Source of the DNA: Mesorhizobium sp. M7A.F.Ca.US.008.03.1.1
GTDB taxonomy: Bacteria; Pseudomonadota; Alphaproteobacteria; Rhizobiales; Rhizobiaceae
Assembly: GCF_003997495.1 (NCBI RefSeq)
Contig: NZ_RZRU01000038.1
Location: 1 to 42,091, forward strand
Reading direction: 5' to 3'
Length of the DNA stretch: 42,091 bases
The position numbers were made by a program, and so were the translations under genes. Under the pieces are notes generated by a model, which saw only the letters and a program-made list of their open reading frames with translations, did no database searches and was not told the origin of the DNA. Below are positions 17,587 to 25,935 of this stretch, in pieces. How positions within the stretch are numbered: the first letter of the stretch is position 1; every line of letters starts with the position of its first letter.

Positions 17587-18822
17587 ATGACCCTTTCATT
17601 CGATCTCACCACTGACGGCGCCCGCGACGCGTTGCGCGCCCGCTCGGCAAAGCCCGAAAAGCCGTCGCTGATCGGCCTGACGCGGGTCGAACTCGCCGAG
17701 GCTCTGGTTGCATCAGGCACTGTGCCCGAGCGCCAGGCGAAAATGCGCGCACAGCAGCTGTGGCACTGGATGTATGTGCGCGGCGTTTCCGACTTTGCCG
17801 GCATGTTCAACATCTCCAAGGATCTGCGCGCCGAGCTGGACAAGCACTTCACCGTCGCCAGGCCCGAGATCGTCGAGGAGCAGATTTCCGCCGACGGCAC
17901 GCGCAAATGGCTGTTCCGCTTTCCGCCGCGCGGCGCCGGCAGGCCGGTCGAGATCGAGACCGTCTATATTCCCGAAGAGGGTCGCGGCACGCTGTGCATC
18001 TCCTCGCAGGTGGGCTGCACGCTGACCTGCTCGTTCTGCCACACCGGCACGCAGAAGCTGGTGCGCAATCTGACGGCTGAAGAGATCCTCGCCCAGCTTT
18101 TGACCGCCCGCGACCGGCTCGGCGATTTTCCCGACCGCGACACGCCCGACGGCGCCATCGTGCCGGCCGAGGGCAGGAAAGTGTCCAACATCGTCATGAT
18201 GGGCATGGGCGAGCCGCTCTACAATTTCGAGGCGGTGAAGAAGGCGCTGCTGATCGCTTCCGACGGTGACGGCCTGTCTCTGTCGAAGCGGCGCATCACG
18301 CTGTCGACCTCTGGCGTCGTGCCGGAAATCTTCCGCACCGGCGAGGAGATCGGCGTCATGCTGGCGATCTCGCTGCATGCCACCAACGACGATCTGCGCG
18401 ACTTGCTTGTGCCGATCAACAAGAAGTATCCGCTCGCCGAGCTGATCGCCGCCTGCCGCGCCTATCCCGGCCTGTCGAACGCCAAGCGCATCACCTTCGA
18501 ATATGTGATGCTGAAGGACGTCAACGATTCCATCGAGGACGCCAAGGGACTGATCAAGCTGCTCAAGGGCATTCCGGCCAAGATCAACCTGATCCCGTTC
18601 AACCCGTGGCCGGGCACCAATTACCAGTGCTCGGACTGGGAGACGATCGAGAAATTCGCCGATTACATCAACAATGCCGGCTATGCCTCGCCGATCCGCA
18701 CGCCGCGCGGCCGCGACATTCTCGCCGCCTGCGGCCAGCTCAAATCCGACTCCGAGCGCATGCGCAAGGTCGACCGGCTGGCGCTGGAAGCGATGATGAT
18801 AGCGGGGCACGGCGAGGCGTGA
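17587..18822 (+). CDS. rlmN: 23S rRNA/tRNA adenine-C2 methyltransferase RlmN
   Basis: A radical SAM enzyme that methylates C2 of A2503 in 23S rRNA and A37 in some tRNAs. The 411-residue product has the [4Fe-4S] motif CTLTCSFC (Cys144, Cys148, Cys151), the SAM-contact segment GMGEPLYN, and the C-terminal methyl-carrying cysteine candidate Cys382 in ILAACGQL; a second catalytic Cys is expected in such dual-cysteine enzymes. The ATG at 17587 gives the normal N-terminal helical domain. The stop codon overlaps the GTG start of a small membrane-protein gene (GTGA), indicating translational coupling. Confidence 0.97.
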   Translation: MTLSFDLTTDGARDALRARSAKPEKPSLIGLTRVELAEALVASGTVPERQAKMRAQQLWHWMYVRGVSDFAGMFNISKDLRAELDKHFTVARPEIVEEQISADGTRKWLFRFPPRGAGRPVEIETVYIPEEGRGTLCISSQVGCTLTCSFCHTGTQKLVRNLTAEEILAQLLTARDRLGDFPDRDTPDGAIVPAEGRKVSNIVMMGMGEPLYNFEAVKKALLIASDGDGLSLSKRRITLSTSGVVPEIFRTGEEIGVMLAISLHATNDDLRDLLVPINKKYPLAELIAACRAYPGLSNAKRITFEYVMLKDVNDSIEDAKGLIKLLKGIPAKINLIPFNPWPGTNYQCSDWETIEKFADYINNAGYASPIRTPRGRDILAACGQLKSDSERMRKVDRLALEAMMIAGHGEA

Positions 18823-19268
18823 ACCGCCGCTTCGCCCGGTTGAAACGTCTAGCCATCATGGCGGTCGGCTATGTCGCCGCGGTGCTGACCTCGATTCTGG
18901 TGCCGGTGCTGCTGATCGCGCTTCTGGAAGGCATCGATGATGGCAACTGGTCCATCATTTTCGCCTTCGACTGGCTGGGCTCCTTCCCGCTCGCCGTGTT
19001 GACCGTAATGATCGGCGCGCTGTTGATCGTCGGCCCGGCGCTCTTTGTCGCCGAACGGTTTTCACTTCGAGGATGGTTCTACTTCGCCGCCATCGGTGCG
19101 ATCACGTCCATCGCCTTTGGCGTATCCATGCCGCGCTCGGCCAGCAGCTTTGTGTTCAATCCGGGCTTTCTGGGTTTTCTCGCCACCGCCGGCATCGCCG
19201 CCGGTTCGGTCTACTGGCTTCTGGCTGGACGCAGGTCCGGCACGCGACAGAATCCGGGCCGAGATTGA
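18819..19268 (+). CDS. Small four-helix membrane protein A, coupled to rlmN
   Basis: A 149-residue hydrophobic protein that I cannot place in a named family. Four likely helices are visible (about residues 11-34, 47-69, 78-96 and 108-128). The N-terminus is positively charged (NRRFARLKR) and the end is basic. It starts with GTG at 18819 overlapping the rlmN stop, and its stop overlaps the next gene as TGATG, so three genes are read in a translational relay. The next gene encodes a similar protein: both share a WxFYxxAxGA segment in helix 3 and a GSxxxGxxYWLxAGR-like segment in the last helix. Function unknown. Confidence 0.8.
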   Translation: MNRRFARLKRLAIMAVGYVAAVLTSILVPVLLIALLEGIDDGNWSIIFAFDWLGSFPLAVLTVMIGALLIVGPALFVAERFSLRGWFYFAAIGAITSIAFGVSMPRSASSFVFNPGFLGFLATAGIAAGSVYWLLAGRRSGTRQNPGRD

Positions 19269-19747
19269 TGGCGCGTCTCGTCGGCTACCTCGTCCGTTTC
19301 ACCGTCATCCTGTTCGGCTATGCCGTCGCCTCGCTGGCGGCGAGCGCCTTCCTCAACATCCTGTTGCTGGCATCGCTCGGCTACACGCCGGAGCATGCGC
19401 ACCCGACGGCAACGGCATCCCTGTATTTCTCAATTCCCTTCGCCGCCCTGTTCGTCGCCTATTTCGCCCTGATGCCGGCCTCTGTCGTCATCCTGCTTGC
19501 CGAAATCCTGGGCCGGCGCGACTGGCTGTTCTATGCGCTGGCAGGCGCGGTGGTTGCCGGTGTTTTCCTCGGGCTTTCCGACCACAGCGATGACACCGCC
19601 TTCGCCGTCAGGGACACCAGCGCCATCATGGCCGTGATCGGCAGCGGCATGGTCGGTGGTATCTTTTATTGGCTCAGCGCCGGGCGCTGGGCCGCAAGCT
19701 GGTGGCAAGGCGAATCAGGATCAGGAGAGGATAGCCGGACAGGATGA
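19268..19747 (+). CDS. Small four-helix membrane protein B, paralogue of A
   Basis: A 159-residue integral membrane protein with four likely helices, starting at the ATG inside TGATG at 19268. It shares order and spacing of features with the preceding protein: basic start, a helix containing RRDWLFYALAGAVVAG, and a final helix with GGIFYWLSAGR. A tail of about 20 polar residues (GESGSGEDSRTG) follows. The pair looks like an old tandem duplication kept in one operon with rlmN. No known domain was recognised, and no function is proposed. It ends 6 bp before the convergent LysE gene stop, with no visible terminator between them. Confidence 0.8.
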   Translation: MARLVGYLVRFTVILFGYAVASLAASAFLNILLLASLGYTPEHAHPTATASLYFSIPFAALFVAYFALMPASVVILLAEILGRRDWLFYALAGAVVAGVFLGLSDHSDDTAFAVRDTSAIMAVIGSGMVGGIFYWLSAGRWAASWWQGESGSGEDSRTG

Positions 19748-19753
19748 CGGCGC

Positions 19754-20395
19754 CTACTTCGCCTGGGCTGTCAGGATCTTGAGCGCGAAAGCGGAAAACA
19801 CGCCGGCAAAGAGATAGTCGACCACCCGTGTGACGCGGGGGCTGGCCTTCATCGCCGCCGAAAACTTTTCCGCCGCCAGCACCATCGGCACTGTCACCGG
19901 GACCGACAGCACGATGAACATCAGCCCAAGGAAAAACAGCTTTCCCGGTGCGTTCGGATCATGCGCGGAGACGAACTGCGGCAGGAAGGTCATGAAGAAC
20001 AGGATGATCTTCGGGTTGAGCAGATTGACGCCAAGGCCCGCCGCCCAGCTGCGCAACAGTGAAATCTCGGGGCCTGTCTTCTTCTCCGGCGAAAAGGCCG
20101 AGCCCCTGGTGATTGCCTGCCAGGCCAGGAAGACGAGATAGCCGGCGCCAAAGATCTTCAGCACGAGGAAAGCCATCGGCGAGGCGACGATCAGCGCCGA
20201 GACGCCGACCACCACCAGCGTGGTGTGGATCAGCGTGCCGCACAGCGCGCCGGCCATCGAGGCAAAGCCGGTGGCGCGGCCCTGGCTCAGCGTGCGCGAG
20301 ACGAACAGGGTCATGTCCGGCCCCGGTGTGATCGCCAGGATGATCGTGGCGATGGCGAACTGGATCAGCGTGGTGGTGTCTGGAATGAACGACAT
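19754..20395 (-). CDS. LysE/RhtB family amino-acid exporter
   Basis: A 213-residue inner-membrane protein with six helices of the LysE/RhtB translocator family. The signature near the N-terminus, TPGPDMTLFVSRTLSQGRATGF, is intact, and GVNLLNPKIILFFMTFLPQFV is the typical middle segment. Members export amino acids such as lysine, arginine, threonine or homoserine lactones; substrate cannot be told from sequence. The ATG at 20395 gives the family start MSFIPDTTTLIQF; the longer frame to 20695 would run across the argG promoter region. It diverges from argG, so arginine is a plausible but unproven substrate. Confidence 0.92.
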   Translation of the reverse strand: MSFIPDTTTLIQFAIATIILAITPGPDMTLFVSRTLSQGRATGFASMAGALCGTLIHTTLVVVGVSALIVASPMAFLVLKIFGAGYLVFLAWQAITRGSAFSPEKKTGPEISLLRSWAAGLGVNLLNPKIILFFMTFLPQFVSAHDPNAPGKLFFLGLMFIVLSVPVTVPMVLAAEKFSAAMKASPRVTRVVDYLFAGVFSAFALKILTAQAK

Positions 20396-20672
20396 GAGCG
20401 GCCCCAGGGGATTGGAAGGGCCTATACAGGATGCGCCATGACGATGCCAGACACAGCAGCGACCCGATCTCGATCCAGCAGGCGTCCGCACGGCATTCGC
20501 TGGACGGCCGGCCTTGCAGCAGGTTGTTTCCGCTGCCGGCATCGCGCTCCCGCCATGCGCTGGACCAGAAGCCATGCACGCACGCGTGCTTGCTCGCTCT
20601 GCCGTTCCTGCTAAAAGGCCCTCCGGCAATCCGTGACGCCTCGCTGGGGCGTCCGTCACCGACGGAGTAGAA

Positions 20673-21896
20673 ATGTCCAAGGCCAAAGACGTCAAGAAGG
20701 TCGTGCTCGCCTATTCCGGCGGCCTCGACACATCCATCATCCTGAAATGGCTGCAGACTGAACTCGGCGCCGAAGTCGTGACTTTCACCGCCGATCTTGG
20801 CCAGGGCGGCGAACTCGAGCCGGCCCGTCGCAAGGCCGAGATGATGGGCATCAAGGACATCCGCGTCGTTGACGTGCGTGAAGAATTCGTCGCCGACTTC
20901 GTCTTCCCGATGTTCCGCGCCAACACCGTCTACGAAGGCACCTATCTGCTCGGCACCTCGATCGCACGGCCGCTGATCTCCAAGCATCTGGTCGAGATCG
21001 CCAGGGAAACCGGCGCCGACGCGATCGCGCATGGCGCCACAGGCAAGGGCAACGATCAGGTTCGCTTCGAGCTTTCGGCTTACGCACTGAACCCCGACAT
21101 CAAGGTCATCGCGCCGTGGCGCGACTGGTCGTTCAAGTCGCGCACCGACCTGATCAATTTCGCCGAACAGCACCAGATCCCGGTGCCGAAGGACAAGAAG
21201 GGCGACGCACCGTTCTCGGTCGACGCCAACCTTTTGCATTCGTCCTCCGAGGGCAAAGTGCTGGAAGACCCGTGGGTGGAGCCGCCCGAATTCGTCCACC
21301 AGCGCACCGTTTCTCCGATGGATGCGCCTGATACCGTCACCGAGATCGAGATCGAGTTCCTGAAGGGCGATCCGATCGCGCTGAACGGCAAGAAGCTGTC
21401 GCCGGCGACCATGCTGGCGGCGCTCAACGATCTTGGCCGCGACAACGGCATCGGCCGGCTCGACCTGGTCGAGAACCGCTTCGTCGGCATGAAGTCGCGC
21501 GGCGTCTACGAAACGCCAGGCGGCGCTATCCTGATCGTCGCGCATCGCGCCATCGAATCGATCACGCTCGACCGGGGTGCCGCCCACCTCAAGGACGAGT
21601 TCATGCCGCGCTACGCCGAGCTGATCTACAATGGCTTCTGGTTCGCGCCCGAACGGCTGATGCTGCAGGCGATGATCGACAAGAGCCAGGAAGACGTCGA
21701 GGGCACGGTGCGCCTCAAGCTCTACAAGGGCAATGTCATGGTCACCGGCCGCAAGTCGAAGAAGACGCTCTATTCGGATGCGCTGGTCACCTTCGAGGAC
21801 GACCGCGGCGCCTACGACCAGAAGGACGCCGCCGGCTTCATCCGCCTCAATGCGCTGCGGCTCAGGACGCTGGCCGCGCGCAGCCGCACCAAGTAG
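20673..21896 (+). CDS. argG: Argininosuccinate synthase
   Basis: Joins citrulline and aspartate with ATP to form argininosuccinate, the penultimate step of arginine synthesis. The 407-residue length is that of type-1 ArgG. The ATP-binding PP-loop AYSGGLDTS is at residues 13-21, followed by the conserved ADLGQGGELEPAR, EGTYLLGTSIARP, HGATGKGNDQVRFE and the ending GFIRLNALRLRTLA. GGAG at 20661-20664 precedes the ATG. The 277-bp divergent region shared with the LysE gene contains no ArgR-type palindrome that I can identify, and a short hairpin (GACGCC with GGGCGTC, about 20636-20653) close to the start. A secreted-protein gene follows after 5 bp. Confidence 0.97.
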   Translation: MSKAKDVKKVVLAYSGGLDTSIILKWLQTELGAEVVTFTADLGQGGELEPARRKAEMMGIKDIRVVDVREEFVADFVFPMFRANTVYEGTYLLGTSIARPLISKHLVEIARETGADAIAHGATGKGNDQVRFELSAYALNPDIKVIAPWRDWSFKSRTDLINFAEQHQIPVPKDKKGDAPFSVDANLLHSSSEGKVLEDPWVEPPEFVHQRTVSPMDAPDTVTEIEIEFLKGDPIALNGKKLSPATMLAALNDLGRDNGIGRLDLVENRFVGMKSRGVYETPGGAILIVAHRAIESITLDRGAAHLKDEFMPRYAELIYNGFWFAPERLMLQAMIDKSQEDVEGTVRLKLYKGNVMVTGRKSKKTLYSDALVTFEDDRGAYDQKDAAGFIRLNALRLRTLAARSRTK

Positions 21897-21901
21897 CGCG
21901 G

Positions 21902-22423
21902 ATGCGCGGTTTCGGTCGCTGCCTGGCGCCGCTGGTTGTTCTGGCGACGCCGGCGGCCAGCCAGGAGTTCGACCCCGCCTCTCTCGACCTTCCCGCACTG
22001 ATCGAGTGCAGGGCGGACGTTCCGACCTACAACGACTTTGCCCTGTGGCTGTCCAGCGCACCGGGTGCCGTTGAAACGCTTGGCTGGAAGGAGGTTGCCT
22101 CGGGCAATCCGTTTCTCAGCCAATACGAACTGCCGGCCAAAATCCGCGTGTTCAACCGCGAGACAGGATCGATCGTGTTTACGGCTGCGGGGCCGATGGC
22201 CGTGCTCGACGGCGTTGCCGCGCCGGAGCTAGCCAAAGAACTCAACGTCATGGCCGTTTTTTCCACGCCGCAAAAATTCCTTGGCGAGAAGGTCGTTGTC
22301 CAAAGCACCGAAGAGTCGGAAGGACTGACCTTCTCCACGGACGTCAAGCTCAACGTCTCGACCGTCGAGTCTCACCCCGGCAAGACCCTGGCCGGCTGCT
22401 CCTACACGCTCGAAATCCGATAA
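21902..22423 (+). CDS. Secreted protein of unknown family downstream of argG
   Basis: A 173-residue protein with a signal peptide (about residues 1-20, ending PAAS) and no domain that I recognise. Two cysteines remain after cleavage, in ALIECRADV and LAGCSYTLEI, one near each end of the mature chain, so a disulfide closing the domain is plausible. The body is mixed alpha/beta with repeated valine-rich strands (FLGEKVVVQST, VKLNVSTVES). It starts 5 bp after the argG stop, without a promoter, and ends at a perfect terminator, so it is read with argG. Why a periplasmic protein is tied to arginine synthesis is not clear from sequence. Confidence 0.75.
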   Translation: MRGFGRCLAPLVVLATPAASQEFDPASLDLPALIECRADVPTYNDFALWLSSAPGAVETLGWKEVASGNPFLSQYELPAKIRVFNRETGSIVFTAAGPMAVLDGVAAPELAKELNVMAVFSTPQKFLGEKVVVQSTEESEGLTFSTDVKLNVSTVESHPGKTLAGCSYTLEIR

Positions 22424-22449
22424 AAACCCGGCATTTCGCGCCGGGTTTT
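22423..22449 (+). terminator. Terminator of the argG transcript
   Basis: AAAACCCGGC (22423-22432) and GCCGGGTTTT (22440-22449) form a perfect 10-bp stem with a 7-nt loop. It begins at the last base of the stop codon. Confidence 0.9.
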
Positions 22450-22460
22450 CGAGCAAGTCA

Positions 22461-22486
22461 AAAATGGCCGGGGCCTTCTGCCCCGG
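22461..22486 (-). terminator. Terminator of the lytic transglycosylase gene
   Basis: CCGGGGC (22468-22474), a short loop, and GCCCCGG (22480-22486). On the minus strand the stem is followed by CCATTTTT, 10 bp beyond the stop at 22497. Confidence 0.8.
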
Positions 22487-22496
22487 GTATGATCCG

Positions 22497-23294
22497 TCAA
22501 TCGCCGTCGATCGCCGTGGCAATGCGGGCGATGGCCTGCTGATAGACGCTCGCGGAATTCCAGCCGGCAATTGCCCCCATATTCGCGCTCGCGCTCGCGC
22601 CCGCCTGCCAGCCATGACCCTTGAGGAAGTTGGCGGTGGAAGCCAGCGCCGTGCTCTTGTCGCGCAGGTTTCCGCCGCCGACGCCATATTTCAGGACGTT
22701 TCCTGGCAGGAACTGCGTGTGTCCGATCTCGCCATGCGCGGCCCCGACCGACGAGGCTGTCAACGCCCCGCGATCGACCAGCTTCAGGGCTGCGATGGCA
22801 TGCGGGTAGAAGAACCCCGGGCGGCGGCAATCATAGGCAAGCGTCAAAATGGCAGAGACGGTGTTCTGGTTGCCCATGGCCGAACCGAAGCCGGTTTCCA
22901 TACCCCAGATGGCGAGCAACACGCCCGGCGACACGCCGTAATTCGCTTCGATCTTGGAGAAGAGCGCGGCATTCGACTTTTTCAGCGACCGGCCCTTGGA
23001 AATAATCGCTGCGCCACCACGACGCCGCATGAAATCGTCCACCGAGCCGCTGAAGGCCTTGTGAATGCCGCGGTCGACGGAGATCGTCTTTGTCGCGTAG
23101 TTTGCCCCGGCCAGAGCGGCCAGCCCCTTGGCGCCTACACCTTCCGACCTGGCCTGCGCGGCAAAGTCCTGCTTCCAGGCCTCGAAGCCGGCGCCGGTCT
23201 TGCCGCAGCTGGCCGCCGCCTGTGCGCCCGTCGCCAGCGCAAGCACCGCCACCACGGCCGCTGCAAACATCTTTCCCTTGGCAAGAAATGCCAT
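22497..23294 (-). CDS. Lytic murein transglycosylase (MltB/SLT_2-like)
   Basis: A periplasmic peptidoglycan-cleaving enzyme that forms 1,6-anhydromuramic ends. The 265-residue product has a signal peptide (about residues 1-27, GAQAAA) without a lipobox, so it is soluble rather than a lipoprotein like E. coli MltB. The catalytic glutamate is Glu133 in LLAIWGMETGFG, and the conserved region GEIGHTQFLPGNVLKYG follows. It lacks the C-terminal peptidoglycan-binding domain found in many relatives. The ATG at 23294 (MAFLAKGKMF) gives a proper signal peptide; an in-frame start at 23354 does not. It is followed by its own terminator and diverges from the flavoprotein gene. Confidence 0.9.
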   Translation of the reverse strand: MAFLAKGKMFAAAVVAVLALATGAQAAASCGKTGAGFEAWKQDFAAQARSEGVGAKGLAALAGANYATKTISVDRGIHKAFSGSVDDFMRRRGGAAIISKGRSLKKSNAALFSKIEANYGVSPGVLLAIWGMETGFGSAMGNQNTVSAILTLAYDCRRPGFFYPHAIAALKLVDRGALTASSVGAAHGEIGHTQFLPGNVLKYGVGGGNLRDKSTALASTANFLKGHGWQAGASASANMGAIAGWNSASVYQQAIARIATAIDGD

Positions 23295-23435
23295 GTTGTT
23301 CTCCTGGTTGCCTGAATCACGTCCCAATTGCGAACTTGCCAGCGAAACGCGCACTTGTCACTGTCACCGCTGCAATGCTGGCGAATGCCGTGGAATTTGC
23401 CTACGATCAAGTGATTATTGTGGCAGGGGTGCTCC

Positions 23436-24683
23436 ATGCAAGACGTTGATGTCGTCATCATCGGCGCCGGTTCGGCGGGTCTTGCCGCCGCCAGGACGCT
23501 GCAGGCGGCGGGCCTTTCCTTCACGCTGCTCGAAGCAATGGACCGCATCGGCGGCCGCGCCTGGACCAGCGACCAGCATTTCGGCGTGCCTTTCGACATC
23601 GGCTGCGCCTGGCTGCATGCCGCCGACCGCAATCCATATTTTCCCGAAGCCCAGGCAGCAGGCTGGACGTTGCATCATCACGACATGAACGTCGATCATC
23701 TCTACTACCGCGAGCGCAAGGCGAGTGAAGCGGAAGAAGCCGACATGAAGGCCGCCGACGCAAAGCTGTTCGAACTGCTGGCCAGGCATGAAGTGAAGGA
23801 CGGAGATGACGATCGTCTTTCGGCGCTGTTGGCCAAAGGCCATGCCCCGCGCGCCGCCGCCACCTTCGCCGGGCCGATGGATTTCGGTGCCGACGAGGAC
23901 GAAATCTCGATACTGGACTTCCAGGCCGCTGCCGATCTCGACCCGAACTACTTCAGCAAGGAGGGCCTTGGCGCGCTGGTGGCGCGTTTCGGCGCCGGCG
24001 TGCCGGTCGAACTGTCGACGCCGGTGCGCAAGATCCTGTGGGACGTGCCCGGCATCGCCTGCGTCACCGATCGCGGCACCGTCCGCGCCAAAGCGGTGGT
24101 CGTCACGGCTTCGCCGGCGGTGCTCGCCTTCGAAGAGATCGCGTTCTCGCCGGCCCTGCCCGACACGCATTTCGGCGCCTTCTTCGACCTGCCGATGGGC
24201 ATGTTGACCAAATTGCCGGTCGAAATATCGGGCACAAGGCTCGGGCTGCAGCCCTTCGACGACCTGCTGATCGAACGGATGGCCAGGCACGACATCTATT
24301 TCCTGTGCTTCCCGTTCGATCTTGACCTGATGGTCGGTTTCGTCGGCGGCGATTTCGCCTGGGAGATGTCGGCGGCCGGCGAGGCGGCCGGCATCGACTT
24401 CGTCGTCGACCGGCTGTGCGGCATCTTCGGCGGCGATACGCGCAAGCATGTCGGACGCGCCATGATGACCAATTGGGGCGGCGAGCGCTTCGTACGCGGC
24501 GCATACGCCGTCGCTCGCCCCGGCCGTTCACTGGCGCGCGCGGCACTCATGCAGCCGGTGGCCGATAAGATCTTCTTCGCCGGCGAGCACCTGGCCGGTC
24601 CGCTGATGCAGACCTGCGGCGGCGCACGCCTGTCGGGCGAAGCGGTGGCAAGACAGGTTGTCGCCCAGCTTGCGGCCAAATAG
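23436..24683 (+). CDS. FAD-dependent amine-oxidase-like flavoprotein
   Basis: A 415-residue NAD(P)/FAD-dependent oxidoreductase of the flavin monoamine oxidase group. The dinucleotide-binding GxGxxG is at residues 10-15 (IIGAGSAG), followed by the second motif LLEAMDRIGGRAWT near 33-46, and the C-terminal FAD contact FFAGEHLAG. No signal peptide or membrane segment is present. The substrate is probably an amine or polyamine, but related proteins also act on carotenoid-like or protoporphyrin substrates. The ATG at 23436 starts the protein directly before the FAD-binding strand; a TTG at 23418 is a less likely alternative. It seems to be a single gene. Confidence 0.88.
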   Translation: MQDVDVVIIGAGSAGLAAARTLQAAGLSFTLLEAMDRIGGRAWTSDQHFGVPFDIGCAWLHAADRNPYFPEAQAAGWTLHHHDMNVDHLYYRERKASEAEEADMKAADAKLFELLARHEVKDGDDDRLSALLAKGHAPRAAATFAGPMDFGADEDEISILDFQAAADLDPNYFSKEGLGALVARFGAGVPVELSTPVRKILWDVPGIACVTDRGTVRAKAVVVTASPAVLAFEEIAFSPALPDTHFGAFFDLPMGMLTKLPVEISGTRLGLQPFDDLLIERMARHDIYFLCFPFDLDLMVGFVGGDFAWEMSAAGEAAGIDFVVDRLCGIFGGDTRKHVGRAMMTNWGGERFVRGAYAVARPGRSLARAALMQPVADKIFFAGEHLAGPLMQTCGGARLSGEAVARQVVAQLAAK

Positions 24684-24774
24684 CTTCAGGAAAATGTGGA
24701 ACGCCGCGCGGCTGTCCGCGTTGGGCACGGGCCGCCGTGAACATCTGTGTCACCTCCGGTGAATTGAGACCGAC

Positions 24775-25872
24775 ATGAAACTTTTCGACTGCCCGCATTG
24801 CGGCCATCGCATCTATTTCGAGAACGCCCAGTGCCTGAACTGCGGGAACCCCGTGCTCTACGATCCCGAGCACGCGCGCTTTGCGCTGGCGGGCGTCGAC
24901 GGCGTCTTCCAGTGCACCAACGCCGACGAATGCGCCTGCAACTGGATGGCGGAACCGGGTCACGCCTTTTGCCGCGCCTGCGTGCTGAACCAGCTGATCC
25001 CGGATCTCTCCGTCGACGGCAACCGCCGTCGCTGGATCCGTGTCGAAGCGGCGAAGAAGCGCGCCATCTACTCGCTGCTGGCCTTCGGGCTGCCGGTGGC
25101 CCCCAAGCAGAACCCCGCCGACGAGATCGGCCTGGCGTTCGACTTCCTCGCCGATCCGATCGGCGGCGGTCCCGGCGGCGAGCGGATTCTGACCGGCCAC
25201 GACAATGGCCTGATCACGCTCAACGTCGCCGAGGCGGATTCGGCCGAGCGCGAGAAGCGGCGCGTCGAGATGGGCGAGAACTATCGAACCTTGCTCGGCC
25301 ATTTCCGCCATGAGCTCGGCCACTATTACTGGGACCGCCTGATCCGCGACGATCCGCAAAGGCTCGAAGCTTTCCGCGCACTGTTCGGCGATGACCGCGC
25401 CGATTACGAACAGGCGCTGAAGGCCTATTATGCCAATGGTGCGCCGCCCGACTGGCAGCAAGGCCACATCTCGGCCTATGCGACCTCGCATCCTTGGGAG
25501 GACTGGGCCGAGACCTGGGCCCACCACCTGCACATCACCGACACGCTGGAAATGGTGCACGCACTGAACTTTCCGCTCGGCCGGCTGGAGACGGTGGAGG
25601 CCAACGACTTGCCGCGCGGCGACACCGGCGGCGAATTGCAGGCGGCACCCTCGGAGCCGGCGACCGCGCCGGAGCCTTTCGAAAAGATCCTTGCCCGATG
25701 GCTGGTGCTGTCGGAAGCCTCCAATTCAATCAACCGCTGCATGGGCCTGCCCGACCTCTATCCCTTCGTCATTTCGGACGTCACGGCGCGGAAATTGGAA
25801 TTCGTTCACGAACTTCTGACCGATTTGCCTGGAGAACAGGGAACAAATCGTGAGTTGGCGCAGACGCTTTAG
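24775..25872 (+). CDS. Zinc-ribbon putative zinc metallopeptidase (Peptidase_Mx-like)
   Basis: A 365-residue cytoplasmic protein. The N-terminus is a zinc ribbon with Cys6/Cys9 and Cys20/Cys23. A second cysteine cluster (Cys46, Cys52, Cys54, Cys65, Cys68) may bind another zinc. The catalytic part carries His178-Glu-Leu-Gly-His182 (FRHELGHYYW) and a candidate third ligand, Glu245, in WEDWAETWAHHLH. This combination matches the uncharacterised family of zinc-ribbon plus Peptidase_Mx proteins in Proteobacteria. No substrate is known. The ATG at 24775 starts directly at the ribbon. It stands alone between the flavoprotein gene and the SH3 gene, all on the same strand with gaps of about 90 and 60 bp. 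Confidence 0.85.
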   Translation: MKLFDCPHCGHRIYFENAQCLNCGNPVLYDPEHARFALAGVDGVFQCTNADECACNWMAEPGHAFCRACVLNQLIPDLSVDGNRRRWIRVEAAKKRAIYSLLAFGLPVAPKQNPADEIGLAFDFLADPIGGGPGGERILTGHDNGLITLNVAEADSAEREKRRVEMGENYRTLLGHFRHELGHYYWDRLIRDDPQRLEAFRALFGDDRADYEQALKAYYANGAPPDWQQGHISAYATSHPWEDWAETWAHHLHITDTLEMVHALNFPLGRLETVEANDLPRGDTGGELQAAPSEPATAPEPFEKILARWLVLSEASNSINRCMGLPDLYPFVISDVTARKLEFVHELLTDLPGEQGTNRELAQTL

Positions 25873-25935
25873 CGGGAACGCGTAGGCCGCTGCCCCGTTT
25901 TTGCTGGCGAGGGTCCATGAAAACGGAGAGAAACC

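Noticed and set aside
20438..20614. Arg-rich (13 of 59 residues) open frame upstream of argG as an arginine leader peptide
   Set aside because: Arginine is the default residue in GC-rich noncoding frames, Arg codons are scattered rather than clustered, and no attenuator hairpin with T-run follows.
19959..22061. 700-codon open frame antisense to argG and crossing the LysE gene
   Set aside because: It covers two well-supported genes in other frames and has shadow-type composition.
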